Shown in pieces: positions 54,476 to 64,000 of a stretch of 64,000 bases of DNA. The translations under genes and the position numbers were made by a program. How positions within the stretch are numbered: the stretch's first letter is position 1; every line of letters starts with the position of its first letter. Location: NCBI RefSeq assembly GCF_000143415.4, contig NW_003314421.1, positions 179,073 through 243,072 on the forward strand, given 5' to 3'. Source of the stretch: Selaginella moellendorffii (lineage: Eukaryota > Streptophyta > Lycopodiopsida > Selaginellales > Selaginellaceae). The notes under the pieces were generated by a model that saw nothing but the letters and a program-made list of their open reading frames with translations, was not told where the DNA came from and made no database searches.

Positions 54476-56180
54476 ATTGTGTGACACTTTTTTTTCTTGT
54501 TTTGTATGGAGGTTTTTGTCCCTGGCTCTTCCATGCATTATTCCTTGCAACCTTGCTTCAAAGTTCACATCTAACCCTCTTCTGTGGTGGTTCATCATCA
54601 TCTTCTTCTTCTTCTCATGATGAGGAAGGACTCTTGTCTTGAATTTCATCACTTGTCACTTTTTGTCTCACTATTATCCTCTTCATTATCATTGTGTTGT
54701 ACCTTGTCGTCATCGTCCTCACTCTCCTAATCATTGGACATTGATGTTAATGAGGATGTATCGCTTAATGTATGTTTATCATCAACAACCTAATCGACCT
54801 TATGTCCATCATTTGGATTGTAGTTAGAGAGGTCATGGAATGGATGCTCCAATTCTTCTATTTCCCTCTGATCAAAAAGTCTCTCAGTTAGAATCCTATT
54901 GTTGACTGTCCACAACAACAATGCCCTTGACAAGGTTAGTCTGTCCTTGAGAATTCCATAAGCAGTGAAGGTTGTATCAATTCCTTCTCTGCAGACTGTA
55001 TTGTAGTTGACGGAATAAACTCTGAGTCTTGAACAATATTCCTGATGAATGTCTTTTGAAGCTCTGTATAAATGGCCCTCCTTCCCTATTCATGTCTTTG
55101 TTAGGAATCTCCTCTTCTTTGATGACAATCCCATAGACTATTGAACTGTTTGGGTTGGTAAGATCCACCAACACTAGATCATCATCTTGTATCTCTAATG
55201 TCCACTTTTGTGGTTGTGTGGAGTTGCAGCCTCTTTTCACTCTAATGGACTCATGTAGAAGTGTTTTAGATTGCTGGGCCTAGAAACATGAAAGAACTTA
55301 TTAGAATTACTTAAAATATTTTTGAAATGGGAGAGAATGGATCCTAGTGTGAGGCCTCATGCTAAGTGAAAGGGGTAATGGAAGTAATTCTATAGGAGGT
55401 TAGTAGTATGAGGACTCAAGAATGGATGGGGTGTATGAAAGGCGTAGTGGAGGTAATTCTATAGGAGGTTATTAGCATAAGGCCTCACACTTAGGAATGG
55501 ATGGGGTGTGTTTGCCAATTCCTTGATAATAATATTACTTGTCCCATGGACAGACGTTCAAGCAAGATTACCATCAAGAAACTAGACAAACCAAAATCTT
55601 TTCAGCACTTTAGCATAAGGCCTCATGCTAATCCTTAAGCATGAGTCTAGTCACAATGTGTTGATGGAGATTATTAGCATGAAGCCTCACACTTAGATTG
55701 CTTGTGATATTTTTCCCAGTTTCTTGATGACAATCTTATTCACTTATGCAATAAACATGCATGCAAAGGAGATTGGTGTCGAGAAACTAGGCTAGAGGAG
55801 GTGGGTGGGCTTTTTTTCTTGGTGTGAGGCCTCACACTAATGTTTTTGTGTGAGGTTGGACACCATCCATTTGTAGATTGGATTAAATTATTATGGAGGG
55901 ATGAAGTCATTTTCTTGGCATGAGGCCTCATGCTATTCATTTATATGCATTTGTTTCTTACTACTTTAGGTGTCTAGGTGAGTAATCTTACTCGCCAATT
56001 CATCTTTGGGGTAAATGTTCAAACAAGATTGCTCCTCAAACACTTGCAAGACTGGGGAAACAGTGGAAGGTTGTATGTTTAGATGTTTGCTTAGCCATTG
56101 CCATATTTGTAGTGTCATTTTTATTTCACTTTAAGGTTCACAAGTTACACACTTTATTTCTATTCCTATCTATAGTGCCT
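54476..56180 (-). repeat. Segment X, copy B
   Basis: Reverse complement of copy C (61743-63086) and of copy A (31680-32825). On - it encodes the unknown frame at 55240-54977. It carries the palindrome series (near 55349, 55470, 55615, 55677, 55823 and 55918). It leads directly into the PPR/MOT1 segment. Confidence 0.87.
54977..55240 (-). CDS. Unrecognised frame in segment X, copy B
   Basis: 87 codons starting MKRGCNSTQPQKWTLEIQDD. After a one-base shift the protein-like sequence continues (DTTFTAYGILKDRLTLSRALLLW, TERLFDQREIEELEHPFHDL) to about 54800. This suggests a longer frameshifted gene of roughly 190 codons. The family is not recognised. It may be part of a transposon. Confidence 0.35.
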   Translation of the reverse strand: MKRGCNSTQPQKWTLEIQDDDLVLVDLTNPNSSIVYGIVIKEEEIPNKDMNREGGPFIQSFKRHSSGILFKTQSLFRQLQYSLQRRN

Positions 56181-56343
56181 CAGCTAGGAAAAGCTCTTTG
56201 CAATGCGTTGGCTCACTAGAATGAACAAACCAAGCTAGGGGATCCGGGAAGCGCTACTTTGGAAGGATGCCATTGAGAATTTCCCTAATCTCTCCCTTCT
56301 CTCTAATCTCGTGAGAGGCTAGCTTCGGTGTCGAGAGAAACTG

Positions 56344-57080
56344 ATGCTGTCCAAGTCCGAGTGTGTGGATCTCATCACTTCCGCGACCAATTCCTCACAG
56401 GCGATCGATGCCCATTCCTGGATCGAGATCACCCAGAAGCAAATGCTGCCTGGTGATTGCTGCTACCTCTCCAATCTTGTCATCCTTCGGTATGGCAAGC
56501 TGGGCAAGATCCAGCGCACACGAGCAGTGTTTGACTCCATGGAGCAATGCAATTGCCACTTGTGGGTCATTATGTTCTTGGCACATGCCCAAGAAGAGGC
56601 AGTTCCCGCCCAGAACGGGCGAGCCGGGCATTAGCCTGGCGAGCGCATTCTGGAGGGAACGAGTGAGCCCGTGCTCGGGAATGGCTTTAACAGGCTGCGG
56701 CGAGACCGTTAACAGACATGTGGATGAATGTTATTCGAGGATGAGAGGGTTCTCCAGAATTGGCAGCTGGTAGCCTGGTTCTCCAGAACCTGGCAGCTGG
56801 CAGCTGGGTTCTGGAGAACCTGGCAGTTGTCAGCCACGTTCTCGCAGAGAACCTGACTCGATCCGACGGCTGCCAACGGTTGGATCAAGTTAACGGGTGA
56901 GCCACAGCCTGTTAAGGGCATCTTGCCACTACCAAGGATCGAGGCAAGGTTACTGCTGCATGGTGGATTGCTTGGGGCGAGCTGGGTGTGTGGAAGAGGC
57001 TGAGGAACTTGTGAGGAGCATGCCTTACAAGCCAGTTTCAGTGGATTAGATGTGCTTGCTGGGAGCAAAGTCTAGAAATT
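56344..57080 (+). pseudogene. PPR fragment, copy 3, with insertion
   Basis: Starts MLSKSECVDLITSATNSSQA and runs through YLSNLVILRYGKLGKIQ and VFDSMEQCNCHLWV to HAQEE. There a roughly 316-bp insertion (56597-56915) interrupts it. After it the fused C-terminal block continues (VAAWWIAWGELGVWKRLRNL). It is the most complete of the three copies apart from the insertion, but the central repeats are missing and frames shift. Confidence 0.78.
56597..56915. mobile_element. MITE-like insertion in PPR copy 3
   Basis: Absent from copies 1 and 2, where CCCAAGAAGGGCAT is continuous. The inner part, 56687-56915, has 15-bp terminal inverted repeats, TTAACAGGCTGCGGC against GCCACAGCCTGTTAA. It also holds three GGTTCTCCAGAA/CCTGGCAGCTGG-type internal repeats. 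The flanking duplication is at most AAG, so the transposon class is uncertain. Confidence 0.6.
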
Positions 57081-57344
57081 GAGGACAAAGATCTCATGGT
57101 GTTGTTGCTAGAACAAGCTTTAAGTGTAGATTCTAGGAATTCTACTAGCAAATAGTAGCAATTTTGTTTGAAACTAGTGTGAGTGTAGATTCTGTGTCCT
57201 CGTGATTAAAGAGGGTATTCTTTGACAGATCATCATGTATGATTAAAGAGAAAATTCTTTGCTCATTTCCAATGGTCGCTTGGTAAAGTACAAAAGCCAG
57301 CTTTTGGACTATATAAATTTAGGGTTCTTGGGGGTCAGTGGCGC

Positions 57345-58672
57345 AGTGATGGCACAGGGCTGCGCGGCAATCTCCAGTGCAGGCGGCTGGCAGGAGCTCA
57401 GCGGCTCGCTGGGCGACCTGGGCACATTCATCCCGATCGTCATGGCTGTAGCTCTCGTCAATGGCATGGATCTTGGTCTCTCATCGCCACGGGCATCTAC
57501 AACGTTCTCACCAGCGTGCTCTTTGGCGTGCCAATGCCTGTCCAGCCCATGAAATCCATCGCGGCGGTGGCCTTCACCGAATCCAAGCATCCCGGTGTGG
57601 ATGAGATCATGGCCGCGGGGATCACTGTGTCTGCGATCGTGTTTGTGCTTGGAACCACGGGCTTGATCACGGGTCGTGGCTTGGATCGTGCCATTGCCGG
57701 TGGTTCGTGGCATCCAGCTTGCGCATGGGCTCTTTCGCAGTCACGGCTGTCAAGTACGTGATGAAGGATCAAAATCTCTCTAGGGACAAGGCAATGGGTG
57801 ATCTACCATGCCTGGGCTTGGATGGAATTCTCCTCGCAGTGATTTGCTTCGCATTCATCGTGCTGGTGAATAGATCTGGCGAGGGCTACGAGTACTTCGT
57901 GACGAACAGTGAAGGTGATCGTCATCACGATGATCATGAAGAGCACCGTGAAGAACATCAAGCGAGATCGTCAAAGCTCGTGAAGTTTTTCCAGAGGATC
58001 CCGACTGCCTTGGCAGTGTTCGTGCTCGGGATCATCCTGGCGTTCGTGAGGAGGCCACACATTCTCAAGGAGCTCCAGTTTGGCCCGGCCACGCCACGGA
58101 TCACTCGAATCTCTTCCCACGACTGGAAGACGGTTTGTGAGAGCCGCCATCCCGCAGTTCCCTCTCACTATCTTCAACTCGGTGGTGGCGGTTTGCAAGC
58201 TCTCGAGCGATCTCTTCCCGGCCAAGAAGGACTCCGTGACTCCGACCAAAGTCTCGGTGAGCGTGGGGCTCATGAACTTGGTGGGCTGCTGGTTTGGAGC
58301 TCTCCCGGTTTGCCATGGCGCTGGAGAACTGGCCGGGCAGTATCGTTTCGGAGCCACGAGTGGGGTAGCGGTGGCAAGCTTGTGTTGGGGCTTCTCTTGG
58401 GAGGCTCACTGGTGAGAATTCTGCCAGCTTTTCCAGTGGGACTGCTGGGGATCTTGCTGCTCTTCTCCGGGGTGGAGCTGGCGATGGCGTGCCCGGATCA
58501 AACTAGTAGGAGGGACTTGTTTGTGATGCTCTGCTGCATTGCCATCTCGCAGGGATCCAATCTCGCGGTGGGATGTGTTTGTGCCATACTCTTGTATGTG
58601 CTGCTCCAGGCGAGAGAGATGGATTGTTGGGCGATTGCAAGCTCTTGGTTGCGAGGTTCCTACGAAGAAGTT
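57345..58672 (+). pseudogene. MOT1: MOT1-type molybdate transporter pseudogene, copy 3
   Basis: Blocks in order: SLGDLGTFIPIVMAVALVNG, the 4-bp deletion after ATGGATCTTGGT shared with copy 2, FGVPMPVQPMKSIAAVAF, ITVSAIVFVLGTTGLITGRG, PLPVVRGIQLAHG in a second frame, SFAVTAVKYVMKDQ in a third, and the loop DRHHDDHEEHREEHQ. After these come NSVVAVCKLSSDLFP and MNLVGCWFGALPVCHGAG (about 58140-58340, yet another frame) and FPVGLLGILLLFSGVELAMA. Molybdate import at a membrane would be the ancestral role. The long frame 57707-58810 is a patchwork of true and false frames that runs on into the acidic fragment. Confidence 0.88.
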
Positions 58673-59180
58673 GTTTTTAAGAAAGCCGAACTCGAACCAA
58701 GTGCAAAGGATCCTGGCGCTGGCACAAGCAAAAGGAAACCTGAGTGCAGAAAAAGGAAAAAGAGTCCCGCTTCAAATGAGAAAGCTAAAGATGACCAGGA
58801 GACGGAATGATGGCAGACTTCTTCTCGAGTGGAGGAAAGGTAAAGCTCTAGTGAACTCGGCCAAGGATGACGGGGAAGATGAAGAAGTGGAAGACGAAGA
58901 AGATGATGATGAAGAGGAGAAGGATGAAGTGGAGGAGGACGAGGACGAGGAGGAGGAGGAGGCTGAGGAGGACGAAAAAGATCCCCCTGCAAAAGTAGAT
59001 AAAAAAGGAAAGAAAATTGCCTCTTTGAGGATGCTGCCGAGGAAGAAGATGCGGAAGAGGAAGAGGATGATGACCAACCGGCAAGAAAAGCACAAAAGGG
59101 TGAAATCCGTTCCAAAAAAAAGAACGACAGGCCTAGAAGAAGAGATAAAGAAGGTAAGAAAAACTAATAATGTTGTATGA
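58673..59180 (+). pseudogene. Acidic fragment joined to MOT1, copy G
   Basis: After MOT1 breaks at GCGAGGTTCCT a basic stretch follows (PECRKRKKSPASNEKAKDDQ), then the acidic run also present at 48935-49219. The join lets a 213-codon frame (58539-59180) and a 367-codon frame (57707-58810) read through, but neither is a plausible native protein. The stretch 58673-58870 has no counterpart elsewhere in the window and may be the original upstream part of the acidic gene. Confidence 0.6.
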
Positions 59181-60050
59181 ACTTAATTTCCTCAACAGAA
59201 AACAAGCCAAATAACAAAATTCATCCTTCCGTGAAACAGATTCACTGTGACGTTCCGGCGGCCAAAAGGACAGTTGTGAAAGTTCTTTTTAAGAAAGCTG
59301 ATGCATCACTATCAGACGGGAATAGAGACACTGCGAGTGGCGTGCGCAGTAAGAAGGTTGGAAAGGAACTTCTTGTTGGTTCAAACGATCATGCGGGGAG
59401 CGCGCACAGTGAGAAGGTCATGAAGGAAGTTGTTGTTGGTTCAAACAATCAGGAGGGTATGGGCGCCTATACTGCAAGCGGCGCTCACACTGCGACGGCC
59501 AACCGGTGTTGCAGAGGGGTTGGAAATTCCTGAAGTTGTTGTGATTGAAATAGAGGCTAAATAATCCTGCAAAATATGCGAAGAAGAAGGTTGGCGACCG
59601 ACGCTGACAGAGGAAAAAGAAAAAGAGAAGAGAACTCAGGAAAGCAGCCACAAAGGAGAAAGGTCAAAGAGGGGAAGCCTAGGCAAGGAAAACCAAAACA
59701 AGGGAAACAAGATCTCATAGACAACACACCCTTGACCGTTCCTCTGAATTTTAAACACAAGGCCATTGGATCGTACTTCAAGGCTGGAGGATCATTCAGA
59801 GAGAATAAGGGGCATGCAAATGCAAAGGAGAGTGGTTTCACTGAGGATGATGAGTTTCGGGAAGGAAAGAAGGATGAGTCTCGAGAAGGAAACAAAGATG
59901 ACGGAAAAGTACAGACATTTGTCAGGTCGAAGTCACACAGCTGAGTACGCCAGTTGAGAACCTTACAAACGAATCTTTCCAGGTAGCAGACTGCACGTCA
60001 GTCACAGGCGCTGAGGAGCATGAGTGGCATTTGACTTCGGTGTTAGAGAA
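59177..60050 (+). pseudogene. Captured or unknown coding fragments beside gypsy, copy G
   Basis: Inverted counterpart of 48061-48934, differing by very few bases (for example KEVVVGSNN here, KELVVGSNN there). Frames 59177-59533 and 59576-59944 are Lys/Glu-rich. Between them another frame reads GLEIPEVVVIEIEAK, implying one ancestral frame with later shifts. Confidence 0.5.
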
Positions 60051-61742
60051 GCTTGAGAGCACAAGCTTTATTCCAAGGCATCTAAGTGTGAGTTCTTCCT
60101 TGAGGGGATTGCTTACCTGGGGAATTTGATCTCAGCTAATGGTGTTAGGATTGATCCGAAGAAGGTTGAGGTGGTAGTGAATTGGCCTGTTCCCACTATG
60201 GTGCATGACCTTAGGAGTTTCCTTGGAATGGCTGGTGTGTTCAGAAAGTTTATAGATCACTATGCAGAGGTGGCTGCTCCTCTAACAGATCTACTTCAAA
60301 ATACTACTAAGCATGCAACAATCAAGTGGAGCGATCGTTGTGAACATGCTTTCGAACAGCTCAAGCATCGGTGTGCTACAACTCCAGTGCTTCAGATAGT
60401 GGATCCAATGAAGCCGTTTGTAGTGGAGTGTGATGCTAGTGATGTGGCGCTGGGAGCTGTTCTGCTGCTGCAAGAAGGCCGTCCCGTTGCTTTCTTGAGT
60501 CGCAAGTTTGATAGTACTCAGCTAGATTGGCCGGCTAGAGATCGAGAGTTATATGCGGTCGTTTGTGCCACCAAGGAGTGGAGGCATTATTTGTATGGTG
60601 CTGACTTCAGTGTAGCATACTCGGATCATCAGACGTTGCAACATTTTCTGAAGCAGACCGATCTCTGAGGCAGGTTGGCTCGTTGGCAAGAGTTTTTGCA
60701 AGAGTTCAACATGGAGATCCGATATAAGAGAGGTAGAGATAATCAGGTGGCTGATGCTCTATCGAGGCTTGTGAATTCAGTAACGATCACAAGACTCTCA
60801 AGTAAACTTCTGGAAGAGATCAAGGAGGCTTATGATTTCGACTCCTTTGTAAAAGAGGTGCTAGCACATGTATTGAAGAGGGACGCTTCTTCTAAGAAAT
60901 CTGATGGTGTCTTCCAGCGAGAAAAGTTTGCTTCGTATAGGATGGAGGATGGGGTGTTGTGGAAGAAGAACCGGGTTGTGGTTCCTCGAGTGAGCTCTCT
61001 TCTCTTCCCGATTTTGTCAGAGTGTCACTCTACACCTTCCTCAGGACATCCAGGAATTCAGAGGACGTTTGAGTTGGTTAAGAGACATTTCTTTTGGCCT
61101 GGTATGAAATCAGATGTGGAAAAGTACATACGAGAATGTTTGACTTGTCAAGCAGTCAAGGCTGATCGTCAGAAGCCCGCTGGTTTTACAACCTCTGAAT
61201 GTACCCAGTGGAAAATGGGAGAGAATTTCCATGGATTTTGTGGTGGGGCTACCCAAGAGTCAAAGGAAGAATGATTCAGCGTGGGTGGTGGTGGACAGAT
61301 TGACGAAGATGACCCACTTCATTGCTACTAAGCAAACTGTAAAGACTTCTGACTTGGCTCAACTCTTTATCCAAGAGTTGTATAGGCCGTTTGGTTTGCC
61401 AGAGGATATAGTAAGCAATCGCGATCCAAAGTTTACGAGCAGGTTCTGGCAAGATGTGTTTAAGCAACTCAATACCACGTTGAGTATGTGCAGCAGTGAT
61501 CATCCTCAATCTGATGGCCAAACAATCTCAGTTCAAGTCAACTTTTCCGGAGTTTGATTATGATCTGGACGATATTCCTGATGATGACGAATACTCTTCT
61601 TGAGGAAGGGGAGAGAGTAGATTCGTTGGCAATGAAGTCTTTTGAGTTTTTGTACTTCGAGAAAAGCTTCATGTGCATTAGACCTTCCTTGAATGAAGTT
61701 AGCTCCGTATTGAGCTATGTACTCCGAACTTGAGTCTTCATT
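60050..61742 (+). pseudogene. Ty3/gypsy pol fragment, copy G
   Basis: RT thumb and RNase H at 60126-60668, a stop, then RNase H tail and integrase zinc finger at 60675-61274 and integrase core at 61231-61557. It shares with G' the stop after KQTDL, the frame overlap at KESKEE and the SNRDPKF substitution in place of the second catalytic Asp. One visible coding difference is HSTPSSG here against HSTLSSG in G'. It ends at 61742, about 175 bp short of the LTR kept in G'. Confidence 0.9.
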
Positions 61743-63086
61743 CTCACACCAAGAAAAAAAGCCCACCCACCTCCTCTAGCCTAGTTTCTTGACACCAATC
61801 TCCTTTGCATGCATGTTTATTGCATAAGTGAATAAGATTGTCATCAAGAAACTGGGAAAAATATCACAAGCAATCTAAGTGTGAGGCTTCATGCTAGTAA
61901 TCTCCATCAACACATTGTGACTGGACTCATGCTTAAGGATTAGCATGAGGCCTTATGCTAAAGTGCTGAAAAGATTTTGGTTTGTCTAGTTTCTTGATGG
62001 TAATCTTGCTTGAACGTCTGTCCATGGGACAAGTAATATTATTATCAAGGAATTGGCAAACACACCCCATCCATTCCTAAGTGTGAGGCCTTATGCTAAT
62101 AACCTCCTATAGAATTACCTCCACTACGCCTTTCATACACCCCATCCATTCTTGAGTCCTCATACTATTAAGAATTACTTCCATTACCCCTTTCACTTAG
62201 CATGAGGCCTGACACTAGGATCCATTCTCTCCCATTTCAAAAATATTTTAAGTAATTCTAATAAGTTCTTTCATGTTTCTAGGCCCAGCAATCTAAAACA
62301 CTTCTACATGAGTCCATTAGAGTGAAAAGAGGCTGCAACTCCACACAACCACAAAAGTGGACATTAGAGATACAAGATGATGATCTAGTGTTGGTGGATC
62401 TTACCAACCCAAACAGTCCAATAGTCTATGGGATTGTCATCAAAGAAGAGGAGATTCCTAACAAAGACATGAATAGGGAAGGAGGGCCATTTATACAGAG
62501 CTTCAAAAGACATTCATCAGGAATATTGTTCAAGACTCAGAGTTTATTCCGTCAACTACAATACAGTCTGCAGAGAAGGAATTGATACAACCTTCACTGC
62601 TTATGGAATCCTCAAGGACAGACTAACCTTGTCAAGGGCATTGTTGTTGTGGACAGTCAACAATAGGATTCTAACTGAGAGACTTTTTGATCAGAGGGAA
62701 ATAGAAGAATTGGAGCATCCATTCCATGACCTCTCCAACTACAATCCAAATGATGGACATAAGGTCGATTAGGTTGTTGATGATAAACATACATTAAGCG
62801 ATACATCCTCATTAACATCAATGTCCAATGATTAGGAGAGTGAGGACGATGACGACAAGGTACAACACAATGATAATGAAGAGGATAATAGTGAGACAAA
62901 AAGTGACAAGTGATGAAATTCAAGACAAGAGTCCTTCCTCATCATGAAAAGAAGAAAAAGATGATGATGAACCACCACAGAAGAGGGTTAGATGTGAACT
63001 TTGAAGCAAGGTTGCAAGGAATAATGCATGGAAGAGCCAGGGACAAAAACCTCCATACAAAACAAGAAAAAAAAGTGTCACACAAT
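61743..63086 (+). repeat. Segment X, copy C
   Basis: Near-identical reverse complement of about 54476-55819, starting abruptly within the palindrome series after gypsy sequence. Small deletions occur, for example near 62170. Confidence 0.87.
62322..62585 (+). CDS. Unrecognised frame in segment X, copy C
   Basis: Same 87-codon frame as 55240-54977 with one residue difference (NSPIVYG here, NSSIVYG there). The sequence continues in another frame to about 62770. Confidence 0.35.
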   Translation: MKRGCNSTQPQKWTLEIQDDDLVLVDLTNPNSPIVYGIVIKEEEIPNKDMNREGGPFIQSFKRHSSGILFKTQSLFRQLQYSLQRRN

Positions 63087-63126
63087 GGTTTAGGTTTAGG
63101 GTTTAGGGGTGTTTAGGCGTTTAGGG
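63087..63126 (+). repeat. Interstitial telomeric repeat, tract 4
   Basis: Inverted twin of the tract at 54436-54475, 40 bp, same irregular units. Confidence 0.88.
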
Positions 63127-63889
63127 TCAAAGACAGTCTACGGTGTTGCAATCGGGCGAGATCGCTAAACATGTATGTACATTCCCCATGTCCCAATGGG
63201 ACTAATACAAAAATTGGGTGTGTCACCCTCTCAATGAGCTGCTCTACGTGATCCTCTTGTGTCACAGCGGGACCTAGTCCTGGAGTAGAAGTGGACATGG
63301 TCGTCTCAATCAAATCATGTTGATGTCCAAGTCTCCCCCACGTGCTGAATGTAGAACAGAGTCTGGGGGGTGCCACTGCTAGTGAATCTCACCACCTACC
63401 ATTCTGCCAAAGCATGGGAGCCATCTAGACTACCACTCCTCTAGCTGCCTCGGTTTTGCCCGCTCCTTTAGGATGGTGTAATGAAGCCGCACTGCTGCAA
63501 GAGTGAGTCTCCACCACGATGCCACCATTGCTAATATCCTCGCTTGTTGCCCATCAAAGCGGCAATGGTTCCATGCCTCCATAAGTGCCTGCACTCCAGT
63601 CGCCCTCTAGATGGACCATCGCTCGTGGCCCATCGCCTCCCAGACTGACATCCCGACTTCAGCCCCTAATGCATCCCATTGAACTCGCATGTTCCATCCA
63701 TGACATCTATAACAGCGAATACGCCTCCAAGCTGGACCAATGGCTGGACCTCTAGCTCCCTCAAACCAGTGGAGGATATCCCCGCTCTGAGCCTTGAACT
63801 CTGGAATGTCTCCTAGTTCCTGCATCGCCTTGAAGATCTGTCGCCATACCTTTCTCGCCACATCACATATCCAAAGTACATGTCGCGCC
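63127..63889 (-). mobile_element. LINE 3' fragment
   Basis: Reverse complement of 53673-54435, including the VARKVWRQIFKAMQE frame (63861-63607), with only a few differences (for example CYRCHGW here, CYRRHGW there). Confidence 0.87.
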
Positions 63890-64000
63890 TGTGAGACACA
63901 AAATCCCTAGGCCCCAAAGTGGAGCCGGAAGGGTGCCACGTGGTAGTGGCCGAAGTGAAAGCCAAACGAGTGTAACACGTTTGGACCAAAAGCTCCGACT
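63890..64000 (-). mobile_element. LTR B, cut by the window end
   Basis: Starts TGTGAGACACAAAATCCC after GTCGCGCC, exactly as the solo LTR at 53672 does in inverse. Position 64000 corresponds to 53562. Confidence 0.85.

Noticed and set aside
57707-58810. A 367-codon frame as a real membrane protein
   Set aside because: Only parts of it are in the true MOT1 frame. The conserved block around the MNLVGCWFGALPVCHGAG motif lies in another frame, and the end runs into unrelated acidic sequence.
1-64000. tRNA, rRNA or organelle-derived genes
   Set aside because: No cloverleaf with T-loop and anticodon stem, and no rRNA core motif, was noticed by eye. A covariance-model scan was not possible here.

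Overview
This looks like a stretch of land-plant nuclear chromosome dominated by nested and duplicated transposable elements. Four points support a plant: short interstitial tracts of the plant telomere repeat TTTAGGG, Ty1/copia and Ty3/gypsy elements with tRNA-iMet-type primer sites, PLS-type PPR fragments, and a CDKAL1-type tRNA methylthiotransferase whose residues match plant homologues. Introns are very short (about 30-80 bp, GT..AG), which fits the lycophyte Selaginella. That genus is an inference from gene style, not a database match.

Layout. 1-4168: two unrelated-looking LTR families (called B and C here), both carrying 12-bp minisatellites, with two miniature LTR elements (TRIMs) inserted. 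4169-7785: a truncated LINE on +. 7786-9300: a molybdate-transporter (MOT1) and PPR pseudogene segment on -. 9300-14650: mostly decayed AT-rich DNA with one orphan exon, a rotted Ty3/gypsy element and a worn LTR C. 14655-22390: a long frameshifted LINE on -. 22400-27600: TRIM fragments, LTRs B and C, a gypsy/copia chimera and a telomeric tract. 27600-29600: unrecognised sequence. 29600-33370: a second MOT1/PPR copy on - joined to segment X, which carries a palindromic GAGGCCTC motif. 33379-34885: an LTR B copy.

35672-46190 is the gene island. It holds an apparently intact four-exon Crinkler-type gene (P-loop NTPase plus PD-(D/E)XK-like C terminus) on -, then a divergent CDKAL1 pseudogene on + split by a copia element with LTRs of only about 75 bp, then an F-box pseudogene.

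46191-64000 is a recent rearrangement zone. A gypsy-plus-captured-gene block (46.37-49.22 kb, -) recurs inverted at 58.86-61.74 kb (+). A LINE/LTR/telomere/X block (53.56-55.83 kb) recurs inverted at 61.74-64.0 kb. A third MOT1/PPR copy lies between them. Telomere-repeat tracts sit at the junctions between unrelated blocks.

Only the Crinkler-type gene looks like a functional protein gene. Nearly everything else is mobile-element sequence or pseudogene. The long Ser-Asp, Leu-Gly and Met-Glu reading frames at 1.3-2.3, 23.4-24.8, 34.3-34.7 and 52.7-53.7 kb are artefacts of the minisatellites.
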